Assembly: GCF_000372725.1 (NCBI RefSeq) | Contig: NW_005199045.1 | Coordinates: 460,193-524,192 of the forward strand | Direction of reading: 5' to 3' | DNA length: 64,000 bases | Source of the DNA: Emiliania huxleyi CCMP1516 | Lineage: Eukaryota; Haptophyta; Isochrysidales; Noelaerhabdaceae | Part shown: one piece after another, positions 1 through 11,192 of the stretch | Position numbering within the stretch: position 1 is the first letter of the stretch | Layout: the number at the start of each line of letters is the position of its first letter | Notes under the pieces: generated by a model | The model's database searches: none | Told to the model about the DNA's origin: nothing | The model's input: only the letters and a program-made list of their open reading frames with translations | Translations under genes and position numbers: made by a program

Positions 1-40
1 CTGCGCCGCGCCCCGCAGAGCGCAGCGCCGTACGAATCTT

Positions 41-870
41 GTGGCACGTCGCCCCATGGCGCGCGGACCGCGGCCGCGGAACCGGCGGCGGACGGGGCTG
101 GCGCGCACGCGCCGGCCACCCGCCACCGTCGTGCTGTCGGGGAGGCGCAGCGGACCCTGGAATCGCTCCGATCGCGCGCAACTGGAGGACGCAGTGAGTG
201 TCGCAAGGTTGTTCGGTGCGTCTTGTGTCAGGGTGATAAAGCCTGGCTACGCGACCATCGAGGTCGACCTGAAGCACGAGAAGGCCGCGGGCGACCGCGA
301 GTCGGTGCAGGCGGCGGAGCGCTCGTACATCGAGCGCACCGCCCACCGCGCCGAAGAAGAGGGAGCTCACCAAGGAGCAACTTGCGGCAAAGGCCGCGGC
401 TCGCAGGGCCAAGAAGACCCGGCAGAAGGCGCGCCGGGCGAAGGAGGCCGGCGCGGACTGCCCGCACGCGCAGCGCTACGCGAGACGTCGAGTTCGTCAT
501 GGAGGGCCTGGAGGCTGCGACGCAGGCGGCGCGCAACCCCGCAGGGTCCAACATTCAGGTCGCCTACTCGCTGCCTCCCGAGGGGGGCAGCGGGTTCGGC
601 GACCTAAGGTACGCCACGGTCCCTCTGGGCTCCGTGGCGACGAAGGTCGCCCGGGACTGGCTCGCCAACGAGCTCTACGAGCCGTCCCGGCGCGGCAAAA
701 TTGATGCGGCCTGCAGGGACCGAAAGGTCGCCGACCTGATCACGGCTGCCGGCGCCTCGGCGCCGGCCGACGCCGTGTTCGGCGGCAGGTTCGCGACGGG
801 CGAGGCGCCCCGCCCGACGACCTCCGCCTCCGAGGCGGACGAGGGCGACGGCGTCGAACAACATAGCTAA
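41..870 (+). CDS. Unresolved coding-like region, possible partial gene
   Basis: Three frames on this strand each carry a protein-like stretch in succession. One spans about 140-340. A very basic Lys/Arg/Ala-rich segment lies at about 350-480. A third runs from about 485 to a stop at 868-870 and is rich in acidic residues at its end. No family is recognised. The pattern fits either a short-intron gene running in from beyond the left edge or a decayed gene. No start codon can be chosen with confidence. The basic segment resembles a nuclear localisation or nucleic-acid-binding region, but that is inference only. Confidence 0.25.
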
Positions 871-934
871 AAAAACCCGCAGGATCAAATGCGCTTTTTT
901 GCGCCCGTTCCACACGGTTCGCCCGCCCAAAACA

Positions 935-1080
935 CACGCCATGGTAGGGTGCCCACAGGGCCCAAAAAAAGAAAGGAAAAAGAAATGGGGCAAACCCCAT
1001 CGCAGCACTTCGTGTTGGAGAGTCGAGATATTGAGATTGTGACTAGGAGGGAGGGACGCTGGGGATTCTCCAAGGTATAG
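935..1080 (+). repeat. Dispersed repeat family R1, copy 1
   Basis: This ~145-bp stretch recurs in inverted orientation at about 58716-58862. Both copies share the core GCAGCACTTCGTGTTGGAGA and a flanking A-rich (AAAGAAAG) tract, with small indels between them. It holds no credible gene. The divergence suggests an old interspersed element; the class is unknown. Confidence 0.7.
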
Positions 1081-2980
1081 AGGCCTCCGCCTCGCAGAAA
1101 AGACCCTGTCGTACCGACGCACCTACGCGCACTGTAGGTCATCGCACGGCCCCAATCGCACTCGGGCCCGTCGTGGGGTGGGTCTGCCGCCACCCCACTC
1201 GTGTTGGATCTATTTAAAAATCTTTTGCTGGTCGCCAGCACTGTACACGAGAAAGAGCCCCGGTCTTTTCTGCGGTCGTCGACCGCAGAAAACCATGACG
1301 CGCGTCGCCTCGTCGCGCGAGCTGCTGCACCAAAGCAGCACTCTCATCGAGGTCGATGATGCCGGCGCGATCGGTAGCGCCGCGCGCTGCCTCATGTACT
1401 CTTTGACGTGCGCGCCGAGGACCTGCAAAACGTCATCAGCGGCAGCTTGTTCTTCAAGAGGACGACGACGCAAACAGCCAGCGCTCGTCGGTGATGTGTG
1501 GGTGGTCGGCCGTGACCGCCGGGAGCGACATGGACGCCAGCGAGCGCACCAGGAGCGCGCGCTGTGGGCGCGGGTCTTTTCTGCGCAGCTGAGGCCTCTA
1601 CCCTTGGAATGGCCGGATCCAGCCTTGAAAGTACGAGATCGCGCGCGTTTCGCGCACAGCACCGCCTGTTCTCCGCGGCTGAGTGACGACGCGTGCCGTG
1701 TGCCAGCAGAGTTGGGCGCGCGCGGCGCGACGGCGCCGGTGAGGGAAGGCGCGGGTGCAGCGGCCACCGGCGGTCGTACCGCTCGCCGGCCAGCGCAGCA
1801 GCGGCCAGCGCAGCGGCCGCCGGCGCAGCAGCCAGAGCAGCCGGTGCGCGCCTTGCGAGGCGAGTACTGCCGCCCGGCAGCCTTGAGGCGGCCAGGCGGC
1901 AGTACTCGTTGGACCTTGCGAGCCGTGCGCGCGCCGAGGCGCCCGCGGCGCGCGCCCGCCCGGCTGCCAGGAGGAGGCGGCGCAATATGGCCTATAGTAC
2001 AGCCCTTGAGGAGGAGGAAGAGGCTGGCTGGCAGTGCTGTATGCCGCCGAGGGGCAGTTTTTGGGTGCCCAGGGGGCTGCAGAAGGCCGCAGCCGGGACA
2101 ACCCGCCCCCCCAGCCGAGGCCGGTCGAAGCCCACTTGAGTGCAGCCATGAGGAGTCCTCTTTGTCGCAGGAGATTGTGGAGAATGACCTCCAGACTGAC
2201 CCGGAGAATCACCTCCACCCAGCCCCACCTCAGCACCCCTATTATCACTCTCCCCCCCCCCCCCCCCCACAGTGATAGTATACCTGTATCCCTATATTCC
2301 CACACCCTGTGCGGTGGCGCGCCTTGCCACATAGATCCCTCAGGGTTCGTGAGTGAATTTTCACACTTTCACACTTTCACTTTCACATGTGAATTCAGAG
2401 AGAGAGAGAGATTTTTAGCAATACCAAACAACTCTAACTTTGTTTGAATTCATGTGAATTTCACATGAAACGTTTCGGCCGCCCCCGTTTCACTGAAAAT
2501 TTCACAAGTTCGACTACTTTCGAAGGCTCTGGCATCTCCGAGGCGGCAGCGGCGGAGGCGGCAGCAGTCGAAACCGGTTTCGAGGCGGCAGCGGCGGAGG
2601 CGGCACAGCGGAGAGAGCGGCGGTGCGCCTACCACTGCCGGCACCGGTAGGGATCTCTGTGCCACCAATGCCGCGCGTTCCTGCTTCCCTGCAGCGAGGC
2701 CGTGGTCAAGGCCGTGGTCGTCCCCAAGGCTCAAAGAGCAGGGGCCCGCCCTCACTGCATCAAAACGCGGTGAAAGCAAGGAAGTGTAGAAAGGAAAGAG
2801 CCCACAATAACTCTAGCGAGAGGAGGTGCAGCTTGGTTCGTGTCCTCGGGCGCTCGAGGACGTGTGTGTTGCCTCAATGTTCTTTTAATGCGCGCCCCCG
2901 CCGAAATACACTGCAAATACACCATACACGCGAGATGCGTCGGCAGCGACGCGCACGACCTCTTAAGAAGCACCGTGTCG
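1081..2980. other. Intergenic, no convincing gene; contains a foldback
   Basis: Several open frames overlap here on both strands, but none resembles a known family and composition explains them (GC-rich, Ala/Arg-rich translations). A foldback lies at 1861-1908, with 14-bp perfect arms at 1861-1874 and 1895-1908. It sits between two copies of CCTTGCGAG at 1851-1859 and 1914-1922. A C-homopolymer occurs near 2255-2270 and an AT-richer TTTCACA-type tract at 2360-2400. Confidence 0.5.
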
Positions 2981-3197
2981 TTAGGATTAGGGTTAGGGTT
3001 AGAATTAGGGTTAGGGTTAGGGTTAGGGTCAGAGAGCGTTCAAGCCGTTGTGCAGCTCCTAAGAGAATGGTCCGGTTTGGGCCGAAACCAAATGGAGGAA
3101 TCAGCGGTCCGTCGACACGAGCTCTCGGTGAATGCTTTGGGTTCTTCGGGCTAGGGTTAGGGTTAGGGTTAGGGTTAGGGTTAGGATTAGGGTAAGG
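2981..3197 (+). repeat. Interstitial telomere-like TTAGGG arrays
   Basis: Two arrays of (TTAGGG)n with a few variant units (TTAGGA, TTAGAA) lie at about 2981-3030 and 3150-3197. Shorter arrays of the same unit recur at 12724-12752 and 12882-12910. TTAGGG is the telomere unit of many protists, so these may be interstitial telomeric tracts from repair or end fusion. They are internal to this window. Confidence 0.85.
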
Positions 3198-3288
3198 GGT
3201 TGGTTGTCGTCGCGCGCTCTCGATATCTGGCTAAGACAGAGACACAGCAGCAGAGGCGACCCAAGCGACACATCAGAGCATGGATGCT

Positions 3289-4018
3289 TGGGGGCGCGAG
3301 CCGCCATCTTGGACTGTGAGGCGAGTATTTGCAACCGGGAGCTCGCCGCCGCGCCCCTACACCGCCGCCGCCGCCCTCCCGGTGGCAAATAATAGCCCAA
3401 GTCGAAGAGTGCGCCCCGCCCTCGGTATCTGGGCGGCAGGCGGGACTAGAGTGGCACGCTGGTGCACGGATGGGGGCGCGAGCCGCCATCTTGGACTGTG
3501 AGGCGAGTATTTGCAACCGGGAGCTCGCCGCCGCCCCTACACCGCCGCCGCCGCCCTCCCGGTGGCAAATAATAGCCCAAGTCGAAGAGTGCGCCCCGCC
3601 CTCGGTATCTGGGCGGCAGGCGGGACTAGAGTGGCACACTGGTGCACGGATGGGGGCGCGAGCCGCCATCTTGGACTGTGAGGCGAGTATTTGCAACCGG
3701 GAGCTCGCCGCCGCCCCTACACCGCCGCCGCCGCCCTCCCGGTGGCAAATAATAGCCCAAGTCGAAGAGTGCGCCCCGCCCTCGGTATCTGGGCGGCAGG
3801 CGGGGCTAGAGTGGCACGCCGGTGCACGGATGGGGGCGCGAGCCGCCATCTTGGACTGTGAGGCGAGTATTTGCAACCGGGAGCTCGCCGCCGCCCCTAC
3901 ACCGCCGCCGCCGCCCTCCCGGTGGCAAATAATAGCCCAAGTCGAAGAGTGCGCCCCGCCCTCGGTATCTGGGCGGCAGGCGGGACTAGAGTGGCACGCC
4001 GGTGCACGGATGGGCGGC
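3289..4018. repeat. Tandem array of ~180-bp units, about four copies
   Basis: Near-identical units start near 3291, 3473, 3653 and 3833. The first junction is about 2-3 bp longer than the later 180-bp period. Each unit includes GCCGCCATCTTGGACTGTGA, a (CCG)n tract and GGTGGCAAATAATAGCCC. The array is open in several frames because 180 is divisible by three, which creates long artefactual reading frames. Near-identity suggests recent expansion or ongoing homogenisation. It lies directly beside the TTAGGG arrays. Confidence 0.9.
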
Positions 4019-5659
4019 GCCCCTCATGCCCTTCTCCACGCACACCGCGTGAAAAATGCGCGTACGTCCCCGCGCGCACGCAAACACACGAGCAGCGCCC
4101 AGAAGCCTGTGTCATGGGCGCAAGCCCTGTGCTGGCGCCCCATGGCCGTCCCGCGCCGCCCGCACCAGCCACGCGCCCCTCGCACCACCAGAGGTCCAGA
4201 GCCAGCCGCATATCCACTCACGCCGCGACGCGCGCGCCGCAGCACACCTCACCAGCACTACCTCGCCTTTTTGCGCCCTGTGCAGGCCCTGCTTCTGGCA
4301 TCTCACAAGCGGCTGTACCAGGTCGCGCCGCGAGTACGACGCAGATTCTGCACCACGCAAGGCACGCACGCACGCCCGCACCCGCGCGCGCGCGCGCGCG
4401 CGCTCATCTGCTCAGTCTGCTGCACAGCCTGACAGCCTGCCTGCACACACATCATACAGCACCATGTGCACGCACTGCGCTCAACGATGCAGCCCGCACC
4501 CCGCAACAACAGCCTGCCCTCCGCCTCACCACGACGTCTCGCGCACACTCCGCCAGCAGCCCAGTCAGAGACACTGCAGCGCGCGCCTCTGCACGCCTGC
4601 AGTCTCTCTGAGACCTTCTCAATCCACCCCGCCGCCGCGCCTCCCCGGGGACACACCGCAGCAGTGAACATGTGAGTCGAAGAATTGGGCAACGACCGAG
4701 CCCGCGCCTGCTGCACGCAGCCCCGTTGGTAAGTGCGCTGTTGCGCCTCTGTGTGTGTGTAAAAAAGAAAAACATCTGCGGTCTAGTGGAGGCGAGCTAT
4801 TGCTGTCGTGAAACCGAACGCTCTTTTTCGTTTTTGCCAAGATCTTTATAGAAAGAAAACTGACAGGAAAGAAAAAACACCGCGGGGACCCACTCCCCCC
4901 CCCCCCCCGAAATTCAGAAAATAAAAGAAAAACAGCCTAACCCCAGTAGGTTTAACGCCGAGTGCCAGACCACCAGGGGGCAAGTGTGTGTAGCACCTTC
5001 GACCCCGAAATGAAGGTCGCCACGCAAAACCGGGCGCTAGGAGAGGTGAACTGAAGGCTGAGACAACGGAGGCCGAGCCTGAGTGGGCGCCCGCGCGCCC
5101 CCACACAGGCAAGCCTCTGTCCTTCGGCCCACTCCGGCGATCGTCCGTGGGCGACCGCGGACAACATGAGGCCTAATCAATTCCCTCACCACCCGACCCC
5201 CCTCTAGGGACAGCAGCGCGCTTCTCATCCCGGAAAGGGAAGGAGGGGGGGGGGGGGGGGAGATCAGAGAGCCAGAGCAGGGAGTACCCCCGACGGACGC
5301 GAGTCGGGGGGAAAGCGAGACGAGAGATTCAAGGCGAACTTCATCGCCCGTCCAGGAGCCCCGCATTAGGTAGCGACCCCAGGTTCAGAGCTAGGCTTCC
5401 CGACAGGGCAGGGAACCCCCAGCGCGCAGGCGCCAGGCGGGGCCCACGGTAGGGGGAAATACTGAAAAATGGGACCCCCCGGACGGACCTTGCTTTCATA
5501 CCGAGCGTGAAGAGCTGAGTCTCAGCTTTCAGACCCTGCAAAAATCATTGAAAAATATTAAGATGGTCCAGAATGGTGACCGAAAGACCCCGGCGCCGCA
5601 GCGCTCGCGCTTGCTTTCCTCGCAAATGCGACAAGTGGGCCGCTGAATAGGGGAAAGAA
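4019..5659. other. Intergenic, no gene recognised
   Basis: The left half is C-rich with CACA and (GC)n runs; the right half has A-rich and C/G-homopolymer tracts (about 4900-4910 and 5246-5260). Open frames are short, overlapping and low in complexity. No family is recognisable and no structural RNA was found by eye. Confidence 0.45.
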
Positions 5660-6879
5660 ATGATGGCGTCGAAAGAAAAACCGCAGCCAAGACCGCAAAT
5701 GCTGCCGCTCCTGGTGAGCGCCAGCCCGCGCCGCGTGCAGGGCGTGTCCGGGGCGCCCTCCCCCCGAGTTCCCCCGCAAAATCCGGCCCGCGGTCGCGCG
5801 CGCGCTCCCGTCCCGCTGCTTTGGAGGAGTCTGCAGCCCCGGGCGCGCCCGCACGGCGATTGCCGCCTCCACTCCAACCTCATCCACTCTCACTCTGACA
5901 TTCTCTCCAGAGTCCTCGCGTCGAGCCCGTGGCGCCGGAGCGCGAGCCCCAAGCTCGGGACACAGCGGGACATTGACGATCTGCGATGCCTGTGCGTGCA
6001 GGTGATCACGCTGAGCACGGCGCCGGCGGTGGCACCCTTCCTGGTGCTCCAGGCGCGCTGCGCCCGCGCGTTTGCGACGCCCGTGTGTGCCCCTGCGCGC
6101 GCCCCGCTCGCCGCGCCGCCGCCGGGCCCGTGGGGGTCTCAGGTTTGCGCGTGTGTGCCGCAGATGTCACGACCGAGCAGCTGCAGCAGATCCTCCAGAA
6201 CGTGCAGGCCGAGCTTGAGCGGCGCGCGGCGCTGCAGCGCGGGGCGCCCGAATCGAAGCGGTGCGTGCCCCCCCTCGCCGTGGCCGCGCTCGCCCCGCCT
6301 TGGCGAGCTCTTGCCGCGCGCGCGCGCCGCAGGAACTCGATCTTGTGCGCCTCGGGCAAGGCGTTGCCCAGCGAGGCGGAGGTGCACGCATGGGCGCTGC
6401 TCGTGCTGCTACATGGCCGCGGCGCGGACGGCTCGTGGGTCGCCGTCCCGACGCTCGTCGACCAGTGGATGAACGTCGTGCTGCTGCAGTCGAGTCGCTA
6501 CAAGCAGGCGCCCGCCCTGCTCTCCCACCGCCCCCCGAGCCGCCGCCGCGGCTGCTACACCTCGGCTATATCTCGGCTATATCTCGGCTATATCTCGGCT
6601 CTATCTCGGCCTTGCTGCCTGAGCCGTGTGTGCGTGTTGTGCGCAGTTGCGCGAGCGATGGCAGCCTCCGACCGACGATCCGGCGTGGCGTAACTTGGCT
6701 CTCGCCAAGGGCCTCGTCCCGTCCTTGCTCAGCCAAGCCGCCGCTCGGGCGGCGGAGCCGCTCGCCCACATCACGCGCACGCTGGTGCAGCTCGAGGTCA
6801 TCGACCACGACGTCGGGCAGACCGCGCTCTCGAACTATCTGAAGAACTGCCTCGCCAAGGAGATGGAGGTGGAGGCGGA

Positions 6880-6939
<60 letters not shown>

Positions 6940-7063
6940 GCAGCGCGGGGCGCCGAAGAAGCGCGGGGCGCCGAAGAAGCGCGGGGCAACCGCAGCAGGC
7001 GTGGCGGCTGATGAGGCGGCGCCACAGGCGCGCGAGGCGCGCCCACGGCGCAATGCACGTTGA
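5660..7063 (+). CDS. Uncharacterised protein with poly-Ala tract and basic C-terminus
   Basis: The gene probably starts at 5660 with a short first exon ending at a GTGAGC donor (5714). The middle exons are not fully resolved. The last part is clear: an exon up to 6260, a GT-AG intron 6261-6332, exon 6333-6507, an intron 6508-6646 with a GC donor, and a last exon 6647-7063 ending at a stop. The visible protein is helical, with a Glu/Gln-rich segment and a hydrophobic ALLVLL stretch. It then has a (GCG)n-encoded run of about 20 alanines (about 6880-6936) and a basic tail with two repeats of RGAPKK and an Arg-rich end, which would suit a nuclear protein. The GC-AG intron holds a TATATCTCGGC minisatellite. 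I do not recognise the family. Confidence 0.6.
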
Positions 7064-9225
7064 CTCTGCGGCACATGCACGTTGACTCTGCGGCACGGCG
7101 GTAGATGGCCGAGGATGCAGACGGACCGTGGTATGTGTGTTGTGTATATGCTCATATCCGCGTTACCACAAAACGGAGGGGATATATGATCCGCTTGAGC
7201 AGCAGGCACACACACGCCAAGCGCGTGAGTTGTCGCTCGGGTTGCCTTAACTACGGGGTGTGGAGGGTGAGTTGAACAGGGGTTGTGCGCCCAAGCCCTC
7301 CTGCTCGGCTCCAGCCGGTAGACAAGTCTTGTCATCAACAGAGTAGATGGATCTGACCTCGGGGCCGATGTGACCAAGCACTGGTAGCGTGGTTTAACCT
7401 CACACCGTCACCGACGAGCGCGTTGGACTTTTCACTCCGGACAAAGACGGCCACACGCACACGAGCTGCGGTCGTGTGGCCGTCATAGCGGCGAGGCGCG
7501 GGACCGTCTGTGGCGAAGTGGGTCGCGTCCCTCGATTTTGTTCAACCCAGCATCCACACCCTTTAGATGACATTCCCATATTCATTAATAGCGGCTAGTT
7601 TGTCACATCACGTGGATCGATGACCCGGTGCCGCAAGACACGGCGCTTTCAATCAAGCAACTCATTATCTTGGACGCATCCCATCTTGGACGCATCCCTC
7701 GACGCGAAGAGCCATGCAGTCACCAGAATTGCTTGGACCTCTCCTGCAAGTAAAACGAAACATTCTTGGAGCTTCCCCAGCCGCTTGTGGCCGCGTCTCA
7801 TCCGTGGCGACGCGCTGTTCCACCGAGCCGTACTCGGCCGCGCCGCCGCGTCGAGGCACGGGTCCCCAACCAAGCAGCGACGCCGAAGCGTCGACCGATA
7901 GAGCGCCACGCCCAGCAGTATGGGCGTCGACCGCTCTCTCGAGCGGCCGCGTGGCAGTGCGTGGCGCGGGCGTCACAGGCGGCAAGCGTGGAGCCGCTGG
8001 AAGAGCCGGTGCGAGCCGTGGACGGCAGCCGCTCCCCACGTCGCCGAGAGAGGCTGCGGGGGAGAGGGTTCAGGAGGCCACAGGAGGCGCCGGGAGGCTC
8101 GGGAGGCGCTAAAAAGTGGCCCGGGCGCCTCGTGCCACCCGTCTGGTGGGGCCAGGTGGGCTCAGGAATTAATCCAGGATTTTAAGGTGATCCACTACAC
8201 CTGACCGAGAATTGGATGGCGAGATCGCGGCGAGATCGACCAGTCGGCCCAGGTCGGCGCCATGCACTGGCGGGCTGCACAGCGCGCTAGACTACGCGGA
8301 GGACGTGCGCTTACCACCGGGTGGGATTACCAGGCTCGCCTGGGCTCGCTGAGGGTCGATCGCGGCGCGAACCGTTTTCGGCTGTTTTCCTCGCGAATCT
8401 GGGGTGCGCGCCGGGAGCTGCAGCGCCAGCGTTTCGCGGACCTGTGCAGCCTCCGGGCACTGGGAACTTCTCCCAGGCTCGGGCAATGCGGACATGTGCC
8501 AGCGGGGGCGCGGAGGTGGTTTACATGCGGATGCGGCACGATCTTCGAGCCGAACCGACGATACAGGAGGCTCCAGAGGCGCCGTAATCGACAGTTGGCC
8601 GTCACCCAACTCCTCGCCCGCCGTGACTGTGGGTGTCTCCTGATTGCTCACGATCGTGGCGGAGCTCGGGGTACCACTTTGGGCCACGGGACAAGCCCTG
8701 GGGAGTCACTGTAGCTCGCGCGGGGCTGAGAAGCAACCATTCCCGCGAAAAATCGAGATTTGGCGAGATATAGGGGGCGGTTCTCATTATTTTCGGCGGC
8801 CCCAAAGCTACCCAATCACTCGCCCACCTCCACCGAGCAGTCTAGTCCAAAAAAAACCGCGCCCCGATCAAGTTACGTTTTCAGTGTTTGCCCCTACCCA
8901 CGGTAGCCTCGTGCAGTACGCGATTTATACCGAGAGCTGGGGGAGAGGCGCGCCACGCCAAGGGGGACGAGTGACGGGAGGGGGAGAGTAGTGTCTTTCG
9001 CAGGGTAAACGCAATTTTTTTGGAAAGGACCGGCTGACTCACCGCACACACCAGCCGCCAGCCGGAGAGAGCACAGAGACCCGTACTCTAGGGAGAGACG
9101 CGGCACACCGGTCACCGCGCTCCGACACATTCTATTTCATTGGAGCCTGCACAAAGACCCCTTTTTTATGGTCCACACTCTCGGCCACTGCATTCCCCCT
9201 CCGTGGCCGCGCCAAAGCTCTCGTC
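7064..9225. other. Intergenic, no gene recognised
   Basis: Short open frames occur around 7620-8200 and 8260-8990 on both strands. They disagree with one another, show no known motif and are rich in Arg/Ala. A direct repeat of GCACATGCACGTTGACTCTG-type sequence lies at 7050-7096. Nothing else is supported. Confidence 0.4.
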
Positions 9226-10115
9226 TCATGGGAGCGCCACCGACAGCTTCCCCTCGACGCCGTGCTTGGCAAGCAGGTTCGCCACTAGGCCTGACGACTT
9301 TGCGTCGGCCACAAACGAATCCAGGAACGCGACTGCCGCGTCGCAAGCCGCCGCGTCACCGCGCGGCGTTCCGATAGCCTGGGATCGAGCAGGGGTGGTC
9401 TGTCATCTCAAGCAATATCAATGCATCGGACGGTTTCGGTAATCCGGGGCCTGCTGGATTGAAGTGAATCGGTCGTCTAAGAGACGCGATCCCGGCAGCT
9501 CAGCCGCCTTGCCGGTCAGGAATGAACGCAGACCGGCCAGCGCTTCAAGCTCGCGGTCCTGAAAGAGGTCCCACGAGCCTTCGGCACCGGGCTCCTCCGT
9601 CTGCACGAGCTGCGCGGCACGCAGGTTGTCCTCCAGCCAGAGCGTGTACGCAGACCGCCTCGAGCTCGCCACACGCACGCCCTCCGTGTCCACCTGGGCG
9701 GCGGTGTGAAACGGCACGCCCGGCCGCACGAGGTACGTCGCCTCGATCTCAGCGTATGGCGCCTCGGGCAGGGAGGCATCCAGGGAGTGGTGAGGGGGCG
9801 GGCAGCAAATCGCTGAGTTGTCGTGGCTGCGCTGACCGAGAAGCCGATGATGGCGGCGCGCGCCGGTTCGGCGCCGATGAGGCCCACATCCCACTCGCCG
9901 GCGCCAGCCGAGTCCGCCAGCGCACCTGGGTTCTTGTACGGGACCAGCTGCAGCTTGGCGCCGAGCGCGTCGGCCAGCGCGGCGGCCATGTCAGGCGCGA
10001 CTCCGCCGGGCTGCGCCGGGTCGGCGCGGTTGGTGACGAGGAGGATATTGGACATGTTGATGGCGGCGCGCACCGTGCCGCGCGGCGCGAGGACCGCTTT
10101 TGCCGCCGCGAGCAT
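9226..10115 (-). CDS. Bacterial-type periplasmic solute-binding protein, family 3, intron-containing
   Basis: Three exons (10115-9837, 9762-9451, 9378-9226) give about 247 aa. The first intron (9836-9763) is GT-AG; the second (9450-9379) has a GC donor. The protein matches the amino-acid ABC-transporter binding fold (SBP_bac_3). It opens with LAPRGTVRAAINMSNILLV, continues through GVAPDMAAALADALGAKLQL and WDVGLIGAEPARA, has the PYAEIEATYLV signature across the first junction, and ends with SIQQ-AIG and a FVADAKSSGL helix. Both junctions are fixed by these family motifs. No signal peptide is visible and no transporter partners are nearby, so the role may be soluble ligand binding. The close likeness to orphan proteobacterial proteins suggests horizontal gain followed by intron acquisition; that origin is inference. 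Confidence 0.85.
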
Positions 10116-10189
10116 ATACACAGACGGGGTTTGTTCGGTGCCAGAGAGTTTGTGAAGAAAAAACCCGAACTTGGCGGTTTTTTGCTCGG

Positions 10190-10400
10190 CCGGCCCTCAT
10201 GCCGGACCCTGCCGTGTGGGTGAACCCTGCCCAGCCCCCCTCCGTGTCGCGATGCGCTCCCCACTCCCGTTCCCCTGTGTCCCTGATCGTCCTTCCAAAA
10301 TCCTGCTCGTGCAGGAGGCAGGTGGGTTTGTGTCAGGTGGGTGGGACCCTGTCGTCCTCCCATCCCTCGTTTGGCTTGTCTGTTTTCTTTCTTTCTTCCT
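10190..10400 (+). repeat. Dispersed repeat family R2, copy 1
   Basis: The stretch from about 10205 to 10380 recurs inverted at about 56165-56310, sharing GTGTCGCGATGCGCTCCCC and GATCGTCCTTCCAA. Its right end runs into a TTTCTTTCTTT/GACAAGCCAAG tract that also borders repeats near 14960, 20290 and 20885. It looks like a decayed interspersed element of unknown class. Confidence 0.7.
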
Positions 10401-10635
10401 CATGACGGGGTAGGTAGGGTAGGTCTGGGCCCTCCCGTCGGGTTTTCCCCTCTCTTCACGCGCTGGAATTTTCACAGCAGAAAAAGAAATTTCCGCAAAC
10501 CACGATGTCAACCCTCCCCAAGTGGGTGATCTGATGCTTGTAGGGCTTGAGAGTGGCCTGCCATGTCACAGGAAGGACTGTGGTTGCAGGAGAGTACCAC
10601 CAACCCATCACTTTAGTTGGTATATACCCCACCTT

Positions 10636-10835
10636 CGCGCTCGACACGCTCGACACGCTCGACACGCTCGACACCCCTCGACACCCCTCGACACGGACAA
10701 GCATGGTTTCAGCCTCGACAGGCCTCGACAGGCCTCGACAGGCCTCGACAGGCCTCGACAGGCCTCGACACCTCTATCCCTCGACAGCAGCTCGACACCC
10801 TCGACACCGGGCCTCGACACCTCGACACCAGGGCT
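10636..10835 (+). repeat. CTCGACA-type minisatellite
   Basis: Tandem short units (CGACACGCT, CGACACCCCT, CGACAGGCCT) run across about 200 bp, about 360 bp upstream of the TMEM208 gene. All frames read as simple repeats, so this is not coding. Confidence 0.85.
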
Positions 10836-11192
10836 CAGTACCTAGCTCCTAGGGTGCCGGCCAGCGCCCACACTGGCACCGGGGGTAGGGTCGGAGGGAC
10901 TGCACCCAAGGTGTTGAGGTGAGCACCTAATGTAGTGTGGCTCTGGGATTGTAGGTCGAGCGAGTCTTGGTTGGTGGTACGGAGACGGTCGGTCAGCGTC
11001 GGTCACGAGACGGGACGGACGGGACCTCCGGACTCTAGGACGACGCCGCGGGACTCTAGGAGAGAGTGTGTGTGAAGGTTGGGTTGGGCTTCGGCCAAAC
11101 GCCCTTCACGCCCCAGCCCTCGTGTCACCCTTATCCAACACGCACAGCACCATCCGGGCAAGGAGCCCGAACCCTTGCGCCAGCTGCTGGGG

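Noticed and set aside
3329-4432. 367-codon repetitive open frame
   Set aside because: It is produced by the 180-bp tandem repeat, whose length keeps every frame open; no start context or family support.
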